DNA of 64,000 nucleotides from Mycolicibacterium rhodesiae NBB3 (GCF_000230895.2 NC_016604.1:496001-560000); one strand, 5' to 3'; shown: positions 1-9,589, counted from the first letter of the stretch. The notes: a model not told the origin generated them from the sequence alone. Made by a program: numbers and translations.

Positions 1-642
1 CTCGACGCCGCCGAGGTGGTCTTCGGCCGTGAAGGGTACGACGGCGCACGGATAGAGGAGATCGCCGAACTGGCCGACATGTCGGTCGGGTCCATCTACA
101 GCCATTTCGACGGCAAGCGCGGCTTGTATCTACAACTCGTCGACCGTGCCCTCGGCCTGTTCACCGACTACATGGAACGCAGCGAAGATCCGGATTTGAC
201 CCCGCTACAGAGGGTGCTGGCCGGCGGCGACGCGTATCTGCGATTCCACCTCGACCATCCGGGCGCGTTTCACTTCCTGGCGTATCGCAGCCCGGGCGCT
301 CGACCGCTGTCGGGGGACGACGAGACCGAGGCGCGAATTCGAGACCGCGTCGGCCTACTGCTGGCGCGCTTCGCCGCGCAGATCGACAACGCGATCGCAG
401 CCGGCGAGGCCAGACCGGTCGACTCGATGCGGCTGACTCACTATCTGTGGGGTGCGTGGAACGGCGTCATCGCGCTGCGACAGCAGCCCGACGGCCTGCG
501 GATCTCGGACGAGGAGATCGCCCAGACGCTGGAACTCGCCCGCTGGCTACTGCGCGAAGGGCTCGCCGCACCCCAATTGAGAGATGGCAACGGCGAAGTG
601 GGAGAACGGGTTCCACTCCCCCGGATCTCGGATGATCGCTAG
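1..642 (+). CDS. TetR/AcrR-family transcriptional regulator, 5'-truncated by the window edge
   Basis: The open frame runs in from base 1. The first codons read LDAAEVVFGREGYDGAR, which is the first helix of a TetR DNA-binding domain, followed by the helix-turn-helix core (IAELADMSVGSIYSHF). The remaining ~170 residues are the variable ligand-binding domain (LTHYLWGAWNGVIALRQQP is typical of TetR C-terminal domains). Only a short N-terminus is missing. Family knowledge makes it a dimeric, ligand-responsive repressor. Its target and ligand cannot be inferred because its upstream neighbour lies outside the window. The gene downstream is a decayed fragment on the other strand. Confidence 0.9.
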   Translation, partial: LDAAEVVFGREGYDGARIEEIAELADMSVGSIYSHFDGKRGLYLQLVDRALGLFTDYMERSEDPDLTPLQRVLAGGDAYLRFHLDHPGAFHFLAYRSPGARPLSGDDETEARIRDRVGLLLARFAAQIDNAIAAGEARPVDSMRLTHYLWGAWNGVIALRQQPDGLRISDEEIAQTLELARWLLREGLAAPQLRDGNGEVGERVPLPRISDDR

Positions 643-654
643 GCACAACGCGAG

Positions 655-873
655 AGTCTGCGCAACACCATGCAAAGCGGCAGCAGCGAGGCCTGCGACG
701 ACTGCCCGTCGACCGGACCAGAGCCAGGCGCCCACGGCGCGCTGCGCAACCCAAGGCACTGCTCCCCCGTGCACGTAGACGTCGGGAAACAAGGCCCGGT
801 AGTTCCAGCGCAGTTGGCCGCGGGTGAGCACACCGCCCGCTAAAGCTTCACTGCCGATGAAGACGTCTTCCAT
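655..873 (-). pseudogene. N-terminal remnant of a DUF559/AbiEi-like protein
   Basis: Reading leftwards from an ATG at 873 the product starts MEDVFIGSEALAGGVLTR, continues with a YRALFPDVYVH segment and AWLWSGRRAVVAGLAAAALHG, then loses all family resemblance and runs into the tail of the TetR gene. That first ~68 residues matches my memory of the N-terminal winged-helix/AbiEi-type region of mycobacterial DUF559 (Vsr-endonuclease-like) proteins, which are normally about 280-300 residues long. The C-terminal nuclease-like domain is absent. I infer a truncated gene rather than a functional small protein. A start-to-end alignment would settle where homology stops. Confidence 0.6.
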
Positions 874-931
874 GCCGTGATGTTGACCAGACCCACTGAC
901 AAAAATTGCTTCCTACGAACGAGATTGACGT

Positions 932-961
932 CAGGGCTGTGGAATTTCGACAACAGCCCTG
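932..961 (-). terminator. Hairpin 3' of amiA1, possible terminator
   Basis: A perfect 9-bp inverted repeat, CAGGGCTGT / ACAGCCCTG, with a 12-nt loop lies 36 nt beyond the amiA1 stop codon in its direction of transcription. There is no T-tract, so it would be a U-less mycobacterial-type terminator. It could also protect the 3' end of the transcript. Confidence 0.45.
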
Positions 962-996
962 GCTTCGATCTCGCCCATAGGACCGACGATCGGGAC

Positions 997-2166
997 CTAG
1001 AACTGCGCCGCCTGATCGACGATGTTGACCAGGAACCGCACACCTACGGCCAGCGCCCGTTCGTCGATGTCGAACGTCGGCTGGTGCAGATCCAGCTGCG
1101 GCCCGCGACCCGACCACACGCCCAGCCGCGCCATCGCGCCGGGCACTTCCTCGAGATACCAGGAGAAGTCTTCGCCGCCGCCGGACTGCCGGGTATCGCA
1201 CAGCACGTCGGGACCGATCGCCTCGATGGCATGTGTGACGATGCGTGTCGAGATCTCCTCGTTCACCACCGGCGGAACGCCGCGGCGGTACTGCACGGTG
1301 TGCTCGATGTTCAGCGGCGCAAGAAGCGACGTGATCGCCTCGCGCACAATGGATTCGAGGGTCTCCCAGGTCTCCCTGCTCGCGGTGCGAATGGTGCCCG
1401 CCAATGTTCCCGTCTGCGGGATCGCGTTCGCCGCGGTGCCCGAATTGACAGCACCCCACACCATGACCGTGCTGTTGCGCGGGTCGATGCGCCGGGACAA
1501 AATTCCCGGCACGCCCGTGATCAACGTGCCGATCCCGTAGACGAGGTCTCCGGTCAGGTGCGGTCGCGACGTATGTCCACCCGGCGAATGCAGTGCCACC
1601 TCGAGCTGATCGGCGGCCGAAGTGATCGGGCCGGGCCGAACCGCGACCTTCCCCACTGCCAGCCGCGGGTCACAGTGCAGCGCGAAGATGCGCGACACCC
1701 CTGCCAGCGCTCCGGCCGTAATCGCGTCGATCGCACCGCCGGGCATCAACTCCTCGGCGGCCTGGAAGATCAATCGCACACCTACCGGAAGTTCCGGCAC
1801 CGACGCGAGGGCCAGCGCCGTCCCCAACAACATCGAGGTGTGCGCGTCGTGACCACATGCATGGGCGACATTGGGAACCAGCGACGCAAACGGCAGCCCG
1901 GTCCGGTCGGCCATGGGCAACGCGTCCATATCGGCACGCAGGGCGATCCTCGGTCCGTAATCCGGACCGAAGTCGCAAGTCAGTCCGGTACCTCCGGGCA
2001 GCACCTTCGGGTTGAGGCCCGCGTCGGCCAGGTGCGAAGCGACGAATTGTGTGGTGGCGAACTCCTGACGACCCAGCTCGGGATTGGCGTGAATGTGGCG
2101 GCGCCACGCCACCAGATCCGCGTAGTGGTGGTCCAGCCACGCCTCGACGGCGTTGTGCATACTCAT
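997..2166 (-). CDS. amiA1: M20-family N-acyl-amino-acid amidohydrolase (AmiA1)
   Basis: The product has 389 residues, the same length as M. tuberculosis Rv3305c. It is a metal-dependent amidohydrolase of the M20D family (hippurate hydrolase / IAA-amino-acid hydrolase type), predicted to cleave N-acyl or N-carbamoyl amino acids in the cytosol. Visible motifs are WRRHIHANPELGRQEF, the metal-ligand segment ACGHDAHTSM, QAAEELMPGG, HCDP and the C-terminal SGGGEDFSWY. The start ATG at 2166 overlaps the stop of the upstream amidohydrolase by 4 bp (ATGA), so the two are translationally coupled. A longer in-frame extension upstream exists but only covers the neighbouring gene in another frame, so it was rejected. 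Confidence 0.9.
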   Translation of the reverse strand: MSMHNAVEAWLDHHYADLVAWRRHIHANPELGRQEFATTQFVASHLADAGLNPKVLPGGTGLTCDFGPDYGPRIALRADMDALPMADRTGLPFASLVPNVAHACGHDAHTSMLLGTALALASVPELPVGVRLIFQAAEELMPGGAIDAITAGALAGVSRIFALHCDPRLAVGKVAVRPGPITSAADQLEVALHSPGGHTSRPHLTGDLVYGIGTLITGVPGILSRRIDPRNSTVMVWGAVNSGTAANAIPQTGTLAGTIRTASRETWETLESIVREAITSLLAPLNIEHTVQYRRGVPPVVNEEISTRIVTHAIEAIGPDVLCDTRQSGGGEDFSWYLEEVPGAMARLGVWSGRGPQLDLHQPTFDIDERALAVGVRFLVNIVDQAAQF

Positions 2167-3344
2167 GCCGCCCGCCTCGCCTTCAGCTCGAGTACCCGGT
2201 CCCGTTGCTCGGGCGTCTGCGCCAACCTGACCACCGTGCGAGCCAGCATGATCGCGCCTTCGACAACCGCGGTATCCGCGCTGGGTCCCGCAGCAGCCTC
2301 GGTGAACGCCGACTGGTGCACCGACGCGCCGCCGGCGTCTATCCCGACGATCGGATGGATGCCGGGCATTACTTGGGTGACGTTGCCCATGTCGGTGCTG
2401 CCCAGCGGCATTGCCGCCTCGATGTCGGCCGGCACCGGTGAGCGGCCGATGCGCACCATCTCGTCCCGGAAGGTGTCGGCCAGCCAGGAGTCGGGAGTCA
2501 ATTCGTGGTACGCGGGCTCGGTCTCGGACACCGAGTAGTCGCAACCGGTGGCCACGGCGCCGGCGAGGAAACAGTCCGACATCCGCTTCTCGAGTTCGCG
2601 CAGCGATGCGGCGTCGTTGGCCCTCATCGTGTACTGCATCTGCGCGCGGCCCGGAATGACGTTGGTGGCTTGCCCGCCGTCGGTGACGATGCCGTGCATC
2701 ATCTGGCCGGGCGCCAACTGCTGACGGAGCAGCCCGATCGCCACTTGCGAGACGGTGATCGCGTCGACGGCGTTGACACCGAGGTACGGCGCCACGGCCG
2801 CGTGCGATTCCCTGCCGCGATAGTCGACAGCAACCTGTGACAGCGCCAATGACCGGGCGGCCGCGATGTCCACCGGGCCCGGATGCAACATCACGGTCGC
2901 GACGATGTCGTCGAAGGCTCCGGCGTTGAGTAGCAACACTTTTCCGCCACCGGATTCTTCTGCAGGCGTACCGAGCAGCACCACCGTCAGCGCCAGCTCG
3001 TCGGCCACCTCGGCCAGCGCCAGCGCGGTGCCGACCGCAGATGCGGCGATGATGTTGTGCCCGCAGGCGTGACCGATCCCGGGCAGCGCGTCGTATTCGG
3101 CGCAGATCCCGATGACCAGTGGACCGCTGCCGTACTCGGCGCGGAAAGCGGTGGCCAGGCCGCCGAGTGAGTTGGTGATCTCGAAACCGCGGTCGGCGAC
3201 CAACGCCTGAGTCTTTTCACAGCTGCGGTGCTCGGCGAACGCGAGCTCTGGTTCGGCGTGAATCGAGTGCGACAACTCGACGAGATCGCCACGGCATCGA
3301 TTGACGGCGTCCTCGACGCATCTCGACGCGGTGGCGGTGGCCAT
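2163..3344 (-). CDS. amiB1: M20-family amidohydrolase (AmiB1)
   Basis: The product has 393 residues, against 394 for Rv3306c. It belongs to the same M20 superfamily as AmiA1 but a distinct subfamily (AbgB/p-aminobenzoyl-glutamate-hydrolase-like). Metal-binding motifs visible are [11 protein letters not shown] and [11 protein letters not shown], plus a conserved GSTDMGNV near the C-terminus. It is the first gene of the amiB1-amiA1 operon (4-bp ATGA overlap) and is divergent from deoD, with only 56 bp between the start codons. The divergent arrangement suggests shared control of purine and peptide/amide salvage, but the substrate is not known from sequence. Confidence 0.9.
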   Translation of the reverse strand: MATATASRCVEDAVNRCRGDLVELSHSIHAEPELAFAEHRSCEKTQALVADRGFEITNSLGGLATAFRAEYGSGPLVIGICAEYDALPGIGHACGHNIIAASAVGTALALAEVADELALTVVLLGTPAEESGGGKVLLLNAGAFDDIVATVMLHPGPVDIAAARSLALSQVAVDYRGRESHAAVAPYLGVNAVDAITVSQVAIGLLRQQLAPGQMMHGIVTDGGQATNVIPGRAQMQYTMRANDAASLRELEKRMSDCFLAGAVATGCDYSVSETEPAYHELTPDSWLADTFRDEMVRIGRSPVPADIEAAMPLGSTDMGNVTQVMPGIHPIVGIDAGGASVHQSAFTEAAAGPSADTAVVEGAIMLARTVVRLAQTPEQRDRVLELKARRAA

Positions 3345-3400
3345 CCTCGCAGTATCTCACTGCACCGGGGGGCGGCGGTTCGACGGCTAAGCTGCCCACC

Positions 3401-4195
3401 GTGACGACGCCGGAGGCCGACGCTACGACGTCCGCGGCCGAGATCCGCGCGCGTACCGGCGTGGACAAGCACGACGTCGCCATCATCCTGGGTTCAGGTT
3501 GGGCGCCGGCGGTCGACGAACTCGGCGACCCGGTCGCGGTGGTGCCGGTCGCCGAGTTGTCCGGTTTCATGCCCCCGACGGCTGAGGGTCACGGGGGCGA
3601 ACTGCTTTCGCTGCGCCTGGGCGACCACCGGGTACTCGTGTTCGTCGGCAGGATCCACGCCTATGAAGGCCACGACCTCCGCCACGTCGTCCACCCCGTG
3701 CGCGCGGCATGCGCCGCTGGTGTTCACACCGTGGTGCTGACCAATGCCGCGGGCGGTCTACGCGCGGATTTCGCCGTGGGGCAGCCGGTACTCATCAGCG
3801 ACCACCTGAATCTGACCGGCCGATCACCACTGGTAGGCGCGCATTTCGTCGATATGGTCGACGCCTATTCCCCCCGCCTGCGCGCGGTCGCTCGCGAAAT
3901 CGACCCAGCGCTCGCCGAGGGCGTCTACGCGGGGCTGAACGGGCCGCAGTACGAGACGCCCGCCGAAATCCGGATGCTGCGAACACTTGGCGCCGACCTC
4001 GTGGGCATGTCGACCGTGCACGAGACGGTTGCGGCGCGTGCCGCAGGTGCAGAGGTGCTGGCGGTGTCGTTGGTGACCAACCTTGCGGCGGGGATGACGG
4101 GACAACCGCTGAGCCACGAGGAAGTGCTGGAGGCGGGTCGTCAATCCGCGACGCTGATGGGTTCCCTGCTCGCAGGCGTCATCTCCCGGCTCTGA
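3401..4195 (+). CDS. deoD: Purine nucleoside phosphorylase DeoD
   Basis: The product has 264 residues (Rv3307 is about 268) and is a trimeric-type PNP that phosphorolyses inosine/guanosine to free base plus (deoxy)ribose-1-phosphate. Hallmarks are the phosphate-binding IILGSGW, HGG and GRIHAYEGH, the base-binding VLTNAAGGL, and [14 protein letters not shown] followed by [12 protein letters not shown], then VTNLAAG. The GTG start at 3401 follows a TAAGCT -10-like hexamer by about 7 nt, so the mRNA may be leaderless. The 3' end overlaps the convergent AbrB-family gene by 55 bp. Ribose-1-phosphate from this step can feed the nearby phosphohexomutase-type enzyme. Confidence 0.93.
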   Translation: MTTPEADATTSAAEIRARTGVDKHDVAIILGSGWAPAVDELGDPVAVVPVAELSGFMPPTAEGHGGELLSLRLGDHRVLVFVGRIHAYEGHDLRHVVHPVRAACAAGVHTVVLTNAAGGLRADFAVGQPVLISDHLNLTGRSPLVGAHFVDMVDAYSPRLRAVAREIDPALAEGVYAGLNGPQYETPAEIRMLRTLGADLVGMSTVHETVAARAAGAEVLAVSLVTNLAAGMTGQPLSHEEVLEAGRQSATLMGSLLAGVISRL

Positions 4196-5259
4196 CGGCC
4201 CACCCGTCTGCTCAACCACACCATGCTGCGGGCCAGCAACGGGGCGGCGAACAGCATGAGCAGGATCCGCACGACCTGCGCGGCAATGATGAATGTGACA
4301 TTGGAACCCGTCTCGACGGCCGTCGCCAGTACGGCGTAGACACCGCCGGGGCTGGTGGCCAGGTAGCCCTCCAGCGGGGTCAGTCCTGCGACGTGAGCCA
4401 GCGCCACACCCAGACCCGCCGTCGCGACACTCAGCATCACGATGAGGCCGATCGCCGTCGGCAGCATGCGGCCGACGGCGCGCAGCGAGTCGCGCGTGAA
4501 GGCCAGACCGGCCTGCCAGCCGATCAGCGCGTAGCCGATCTGCACCAGCACCATCGGCACCGACAGTCCGAAGGACAGGCCGGTGATCTGAAGCAGCACG
4601 GTCAACGCCAGCGGCCCGAGCAGACCGGCGCCGGGAAGTCGGACCAGTTTGCCTGCCGTTGCCCCGACCACCACCAGCGCGATGAGCATGCCGATACTCA
4701 GATACCAAGGGGCGGTGTCTGATTGGGTCACGGTCGCACTCGGATGCGACTTGTCGGCGTGATAGACCAACGTCACGACCACGGGCATCGACGCCGTCAC
4801 CAGGGCAACGCGCAGGTACTGCACCACGGACACGACGCGATCATCGCCGCCGAGTTCGCGGGCGATCGCGACCAACCCGGACGCGCCGCCTGCCACCAGT
4901 GCGAGCGATCCGGTCAACGGCGTGATGTCACGGTGCGTTGCGAGCAGCGCTCCGCACACCACGCTGAGCAACAGGGTGGCTACCGCGATCGCCACGACGA
5001 TCGGCCAGTGCGGACCGAGTGCGCCGACCGCATCATGGTCGACCATCGTGCCGATGTAGACGCCGAGCACGCCCTGCGCGGCGAGGCCCGCACCACGAGG
5101 CACACCGCCGGGCGCCAATGACGTGAGGGCCAGTGCGATGCCGACGGCCAACGCGGCGAACAGCGCAGCGGACGGGACGCCGACGAGGGTCAGGGGATAG
5201 GTGACGCCGACCGTCGCCACGACCAGCAGGGACCACTTGGAGACGCTTCTCAACACCAT
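4141..5259 (-). CDS. AbrB-family integral membrane protein (PF05145)
   Basis: The product has 372 residues with about ten hydrophobic segments in two repeated halves (for example [22 protein letters not shown] and [20 protein letters not shown]). The paired motif GxASG / SPGG is typical of the AbrB / 'ammonia monooxygenase' duplication family of inner-membrane proteins. Transport function is suspected in this family but not established. I chose the ATG at 5259. A TTG three codons upstream (5268) is possible. The gene is divergent from a MarR regulator 87 bp away, which is therefore its most likely controller, and it overlaps deoD tail to tail. Confidence 0.8.
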   Translation of the reverse strand: MVLRSVSKWSLLVVATVGVTYPLTLVGVPSAALFAALAVGIALALTSLAPGGVPRGAGLAAQGVLGVYIGTMVDHDAVGALGPHWPIVVAIAVATLLLSVVCGALLATHRDITPLTGSLALVAGGASGLVAIARELGGDDRVVSVVQYLRVALVTASMPVVVTLVYHADKSHPSATVTQSDTAPWYLSIGMLIALVVVGATAGKLVRLPGAGLLGPLALTVLLQITGLSFGLSVPMVLVQIGYALIGWQAGLAFTRDSLRAVGRMLPTAIGLIVMLSVATAGLGVALAHVAGLTPLEGYLATSPGGVYAVLATAVETGSNVTFIIAAQVVRILLMLFAAPLLARSMVWLSRRVGRQSREMTPASREPISVAD

Positions 5260-5329
5260 TGAAGACAAGTATCCCCTTACTAAGTTTCGTGTGCAACCCG
5301 CTGTTTTGTGCGCTGCACGTCAGATTTAC

Positions 5330-5346
5330 CAAGGTATAACTTGTGT
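5330..5346 (+). promoter_or_regulatory. Promoter/operator candidate in the AbrB-MarR divergent region
   Basis: TATAAC at 5335-5340 is a good -10 for the MarR gene. Seven bases later is the ATG itself, so transcription would be leaderless. An inverted repeat CAAG-N6-CTTG (5330-5343) straddles this -10, which is where an autorepressing MarR dimer would be expected to bind. No convincing -35 is visible. Confidence 0.45.
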
Positions 5347-5811
5347 ATGGACCAAGCTTCGCCTGCGCGCATGTCGGCCGCCACCGAGCTGCGGGAATCG
5401 ATCGTCGCGGTCAATCAGCAGATGCGCAGGCACCGTCCCGACCACGGCTTGACCCTCAGCCAGATGCAACTGCTTGCCGAGGTGAGCCGCACCGGTGTCA
5501 CCACGCCTGCCGAGCTCAGCGTCCGGTTGGGGGTCCGCGTCCAGTCGCTGACCGACAGCATCAACGCGCTGGAGAGCCGCGGCCTGATCGCGCGCAGGCC
5601 CGACGAGATCGATCGCCGTCGCCAGCTCATCGAGATCACCTCCGAAGGAGCCCAGCTGCTGGACGCCGACCGCGCCGAACGCGACGCGTGGTTGCACGCG
5701 ACGATGCGGGACAACCTGTCGCAACTCGAGTTCGACCTCGTGATGCTCGTAGCGCCGGTGCTGCGCAAGCTGGCATACGCCGACTCCAAAGCGGGCACAC
5801 TGACTGAATGA
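5347..5811 (+). CDS. MarR-family transcriptional regulator
   Basis: The product has 154 residues in a winged-helix fold: LTLSQMQLLAEVSRTGVTTPAELSVRL (helix-turn-helix) then ALESRGLIARRPDEIDRRRQ (wing with the DxRxxxxxLT-like element), flanked by dimerisation helices. ATG 5347 was chosen because it sits at the +1 position of a TATAAC box and begins the family-like region. An upstream in-frame ATG at 5308 adds 13 unlike residues. The stop overlaps the pmmB start by 4 bp (ATGA). It probably controls itself and the divergent membrane gene. The ligand is unknown. Confidence 0.88.
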   Translation: MDQASPARMSAATELRESIVAVNQQMRRHRPDHGLTLSQMQLLAEVSRTGVTTPAELSVRLGVRVQSLTDSINALESRGLIARRPDEIDRRRQLIEITSEGAQLLDADRAERDAWLHATMRDNLSQLEFDLVMLVAPVLRKLAYADSKAGTLTE

Positions 5812-7448
5812 CGGCGAGACAGGGGACCTCGACCATCGTTCGGGAGTGGATCGCACACGATCCCGATCCGAAGACCGCCGCCGAGCTCCTCGAATGCACC
5901 GGCGCCGATCTCGACGATCGGTTCGCACATCCGCTGACGTTCGGCACGGCCGGCCTTCGCGGACCGCTGCGCGCCGGACCGAACGGCATGAACCTTGCAG
6001 TCGTGCTGCGCACCACATGGGCTGTTGCGAAGGTGCTCAAGGACCGTGGACTGCACGGTCGCGACGTCGTCGTCGGGCGCGATGCCCGGCACGGCTCCGA
6101 CGACTTTGCGCTCGCCGCAGCTGAAGTGTTTGCAGCTCAAGGGTTTTCCGTCAAGTTGATGTTCACCGCCGTCCCCACACCGATCGTCGCCTTCGCCGTC
6201 CGCCACGGTGGCGCCGTGGCTGGGGTGCAGATCACGGCATCGCACAATCCGCCGACGGACAACGGCTACAAGGTGTACTTCGACGACGGGTTTCCGATCG
6301 TGCCACCGGTCGATCGGGAGATCGAGCGGGCCATGGCCGACGCACCACATGCCGACGAGATCCCACGAAACGCGGTGACGCCATCGGGAGTCGATGAGGT
6401 ACAGCGCTATATCGAACGCGCGGCCCAGGTGCGGCACACCCACGGGTCGGTGCGAATCGCGGTCACGCCGCTGCACGGTGTCGGCGGCGAGTTCGTTCTC
6501 GACGCGCTGGTGTGCGCGGGGTTCTCCGACGTGCACGTGGTGGACAGTCAATTCGCGCCCGACCCGGACTTCCCCACTGTCGCGGTGCCCAATCCCGAAG
6601 AGCCGGGCGCGGTGGAGGCGGTGCTGACCCTGGCGGCCGACGTCGGCGCCGACATCGCGGTGGCCCTCGACCCCGATGCCGACCGTTGCGCGGTGGGCGT
6701 GCCGACCCCGAATGGCTGGCGGATGCTGTCGGGCGACGAAACCGGTTGGCTACTCGGCGATTACATTCTTTCCCAGGTGGAACCAGGCGACGTGATGGCG
6801 GCGACGGTGGTCGCGAGCTCGCTGGTGTCGTCGCGGATGCTCGCAGCCATCGCCCGCGAGCACGGCGCGCGCCACGTGGAGACACTGACCGGGTTCAAAT
6901 GGCTGTCGCGTGCCGATGTCGACCTGCCGTCCTGCACGCTGACCTACGCGTACGAAGAGGCGATCGGCCACTGCGTCGACCCCGCGTCGGTGCGCGACAA
7001 GGACGGCATCAGCGCCGCAGTCCTCGCCTGCGATCTGGCGGTCGAGTTGAAGCACCGCGGCTTCACGTTGCTCGATGCGCTGGACGATCTGGCCCGGCGT
7101 CACGGCGTGCACGCCACCGCCGCGGTTTCACGAAAGATCGCGAGCGCCGAGGAAGCGGAGGCGATGATGCGCCGGCTTCGCGAGGCGCCTCCCGATGTGC
7201 TTGCCGGGTTCGAGGTGACGGTCACGGACCTGCAGAGTGCGGTTGGCCCGCTGTCCACCGACGCGGTAGTCCTGACAGGAGGCGACGGCGAAACGACGTT
7301 CAGAGTCGTCGTGCGGCCGTCGGGCACTGAGCCCAAAGTCAAGTCCTACATAGAAGTTCACTGCGGCGACGCGGACGATCTGAGTGAAGCACGAATCCGA
7401 GCGGCCACACTGCTGGGCGAACTGGAGGAGAACGCCAAGCGCTGGTGA
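5808..7448 (+). CDS. pmmB: Phosphomannomutase/phosphoglucomutase-type enzyme PmmB
   Basis: The product has 546 residues of the alpha-D-phosphohexomutase superfamily (Rv3308 is about 534). Domain 1 carries FGTAGLRGP and the phosphoserine loop TASHNPP (Ser145). Domain 2 has the Mg-binding DPDADRC, domain 3 the sugar-recognition YEEAIG, and domain 4 the phosphate loop RPSGTEPK. It isomerises hexose or pentose 1-/6(5)-phosphates. Given the deoD, upp and deoA neighbourhood, a phosphopentomutase-like role (ribose-1-P to ribose-5-P) is plausible, and this subfamily is often close to YhxB/PgcA enzymes. It is translationally coupled to the MarR gene. Confidence 0.9.
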   Translation: MTARQGTSTIVREWIAHDPDPKTAAELLECTGADLDDRFAHPLTFGTAGLRGPLRAGPNGMNLAVVLRTTWAVAKVLKDRGLHGRDVVVGRDARHGSDDFALAAAEVFAAQGFSVKLMFTAVPTPIVAFAVRHGGAVAGVQITASHNPPTDNGYKVYFDDGFPIVPPVDREIERAMADAPHADEIPRNAVTPSGVDEVQRYIERAAQVRHTHGSVRIAVTPLHGVGGEFVLDALVCAGFSDVHVVDSQFAPDPDFPTVAVPNPEEPGAVEAVLTLAADVGADIAVALDPDADRCAVGVPTPNGWRMLSGDETGWLLGDYILSQVEPGDVMAATVVASSLVSSRMLAAIAREHGARHVETLTGFKWLSRADVDLPSCTLTYAYEEAIGHCVDPASVRDKDGISAAVLACDLAVELKHRGFTLLDALDDLARRHGVHATAAVSRKIASAEEAEAMMRRLREAPPDVLAGFEVTVTDLQSAVGPLSTDAVVLTGGDGETTFRVVVRPSGTEPKVKSYIEVHCGDADDLSEARIRAATLLGELEENAKRW

Positions 7449-7464
7449 TAACCGCTCGCCAGGG

Positions 7465-8355
7465 TCAGGCCAGCCGACCCTGAAGTTCGCAGGCATTCAC
7501 GTTCGCCACGGTGGTCAACAGCTCCAGTCGCGCGAACCGACTTGCACTCCTGCTCACAAGGGACAACCGCCCATCAAGCAGGATCGACGCCGGGTACCTG
7601 GCGATCACGTCGTCGGCCGTCGAGTTACTGGTGCCCATCAGCACGCCACTGCGGGCCCGCACCTCACGAATGCCGTCAGCGGTCTCGAGCACAGCACCGG
7701 TGGGGTGCCCGTCGCTGAAGAGCAAGCGCTCCACGGCGCAGGAAGAATGGACCGTGACGCCCCGTTCCTTCGCCATGTCCTGCAGCCACTGGCGCAGCGT
7801 CATCCCGGACCGCCGCGTCTGCGGGATCTGGGCGACGACGCCCGCTCGGATCATCGCGCCGTCTTGCATCCGCACCTGAGACATGGACACCGGCGTCAGC
7901 CGGCTGAATACGAGGCCGTACGGCGATGTCAGGCAATCGCGTGCCCAGTCGGCCATCTCGTGGCCGTAGAACGGGGGGACGGGCTTTCGCGGGTCGAAGG
8001 TTGATTCGTCGAAGGACTCGACCGAGCCGATCGGCAGTTCATTGTGCGGATGTGAGCGCCGCGGCGGCTCGAGGTCGCAGGTGAGCTTGTGGAGGTACTC
8101 GACCGTCGGCTCATCGACCTCGTCGGCGCCCCAATACCTCCTGATGACCGTGGCCCAGGTTTCGGCTTCGGTGACCGCTCCGCCCTGCAGGCTCAGCCGT
8201 CGCGGCTCGGCAACGAAGACAGATTGGCCGGCGTCGGCTGCCGCGATCGCGGCGGCGAGCCCGGCGAGGCCCGCACCTATGCAGAGGACGTCAACGAGTT
8301 CGTCGTCGCCCGCCGGGTGGGGTGCAAATTCAACTTGCCTATGCACTTCTAGCAA
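7465..8355 (-). CDS. Short FAD-binding oxidoreductase-like protein, copy 1
   Basis: The product has 296 residues. The N-terminal FAD Rossmann fold is clear (VDVLCIGAGLAGLAAAIAAA, then SVFVAEP), and a later strand reads MGTSNSTADD where FAD_binding_2 proteins have ATGG. The protein stops at about 290 residues, lacking the large substrate-cap and C-terminal FAD segments of fumarate-reductase/ketosteroid-dehydrogenase relatives (~450-560 aa). It is clearly paralogous to the protein at 9950-10795 (shared WGADE, PPF.G.E.A.WAR.CLTSP.G, LLFSDG, ASRFARLE.L). The start is uncertain: TTG 8355 has AGGA six bases upstream, and GTG 8346 is the alternative. The substrate is unknown. Confidence 0.72.
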   Translation of the reverse strand: MLEVHRQVEFAPHPAGDDELVDVLCIGAGLAGLAAAIAAADAGQSVFVAEPRRLSLQGGAVTEAETWATVIRRYWGADEVDEPTVEYLHKLTCDLEPPRRSHPHNELPIGSVESFDESTFDPRKPVPPFYGHEMADWARDCLTSPYGLVFSRLTPVSMSQVRMQDGAMIRAGVVAQIPQTRRSGMTLRQWLQDMAKERGVTVHSSCAVERLLFSDGHPTGAVLETADGIREVRARSGVLMGTSNSTADDVIARYPASILLDGRLSLVSRSASRFARLELLTTVANVNACELQGRLA

Positions 8356-8965
8356 CGCTTGTCCTAACTCATCAAGTCGCTTGTCGGCTACCCTGCCGGC
8401 CGCTCACAAATTCGAATCGGAACTTCGAGTCACGCATTGATTAGCTATTTGCGAAGGCTAACAGTCGCGTGATCTTGGTGCACGTCGTGTGACCAAGGCA
8501 ACTGCGGTATCTGCACCCCGTGGGACCACGGCTCTTGAGTCCCACGTCGCGGCCGATGCTAGCTGGGACGTACGATCGATGCAATCTCGATGCGGCTACG
8601 AAACGCCTAAGCAACACCTAATTTACACAGGTGAACATTGCCACGAGGTAGCGAGAATACCGTTTTCACCGGGCAAGACCGGGTAACTGACCCTTGAGTA
8701 AGATTAGCTGACAGCTAGCGGTGCGCTCGGACGCAAACCACGCGGCCCACGCTTGGCGGAGACCTTACTCACCGGTAATTGACGCCACAGCCCATTTTCA
8801 GCAAACAAAATTTATGACAAGTTTCTAATGTGGGTTAGAAGTCCCAGAAATGGGAATGACGGTCGCGGCCACCCTCCAGCCAACTAAGCGATCTGCACAT
8901 CGTTGTCTTCCGGCTAATCCATGACGCATGGCGGATCGCTACGCCGGGCGACGCTTGGCTCCGGG
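8356..8965. other. 610-bp AT-richer intergenic region upstream of FAD copy 1
   Basis: No convincing gene is visible. It holds a 21-codon open frame on the minus strand (8437-8372, starting MRDSKFRFEF) that ends 16 nt before the FAD gene, and a 65-codon GTG frame on the plus strand (8489-8686) with no SD or family match. An inverted repeat CTTGGT-N12-ACCAAG lies at 8474-8497. Composition drops visibly (runs such as CAAACAAAATTTATG near 8803-8816), unlike flanking genes. I read it as a long regulatory leader or recently acquired spacer. Confidence 0.4.
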
Positions 8966-9589
8966 TCAGCGCGGGCCGAACTGGCGGTCGCCCGCGTCAC
9001 CAAGACCCGGGACGATGTACGCGATGTCGTTCAGGCAGTCGTCGATTGCCGCCGTGAACAGCCGCAGATCCGGGGCGACCGCTTCCAGGGCCGCCAAGCC
9101 CTCCGGAGCGACCACCACGCAGATCACCGTCACCTCGACGACGTCACGGGCTTGCAGCAGTCCCAGGGTGTGAGCCATCGAGCCGCCGGTCGCGAGCATC
9201 GGGTCCAGGACCATCACGTGTTGCGCACTCAGATCGTCGGGCAGCGACTCAAGGTAGGGCGTGGGTTCGTGCGTTTCCTCGTCGCGGGCGACTCCGACGA
9301 AGCCTACGCGTGCTTCCGGGATCAATGCGTGCGCCTGGTCGACCATGCCCAGCCCGGCGCGCAGGACAGGAACGAGTAGCGGCGGATTGGCCAGTCGATA
9401 CCCGGTCGTCTCCGCGAGCGGCGTGCGGACCGCCACGGTTTCGGTCGCGGCGTCACGGGTGGCTTCGTACACCAGCATGAGAGTGAGGTCGCGAAGAGCG
9501 GACCGAAACGCCGCGTTGTCAGTGGTCGCGTCGCGCAGCGTGGTCAGCCTTGCCGCGGCCAGCGGGTGGTCGACAACGCGCACATCCAT
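8966..9589 (-). CDS. upp: Uracil phosphoribosyltransferase
   Basis: The product has 207 residues, identical in length to Rv3309c. It converts uracil + PRPP to UMP in pyrimidine salvage. Motifs visible are [28 protein letters not shown], the PRPP-binding loop [14 protein letters not shown] and the C-terminal uracil-binding [17 protein letters not shown] 9589 starts [10 protein letters not shown], the canonical Upp N-terminus. An in-frame extension upstream covers the divergent EspC-like gene and is rejected. It is separated from its usual partners by the two FAD genes on either side, both on the same strand but with long or unrelated gaps. Confidence 0.95.
   Translation of the reverse strand: MDVRVVDHPLAAARLTTLRDATTDNAAFRSALRDLTLMLVYEATRDAATETVAVRTPLAETTGYRLANPPLLVPVLRAGLGMVDQAHALIPEARVGFVGVARDEETHEPTPYLESLPDDLSAQHVMVLDPMLATGGSMAHTLGLLQARDVVEVTVICVVVAPEGLAALEAVAPDLRLFTAAIDDCLNDIAYIVPGLGDAGDRQFGPR

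Noticed and set aside
877..2538. Long plus-strand open frame opposite amiA1
   Set aside because: Arg/His/Gln-rich antisense shadow of the M20 hydrolase gene, as expected in high-GC DNA.
8489..8686. 65-codon plus-strand frame with GTG start in the AT-rich spacer
   Set aside because: No Shine-Dalgarno sequence, no hydrophobic or motif pattern, and irregular composition; treated as chance.
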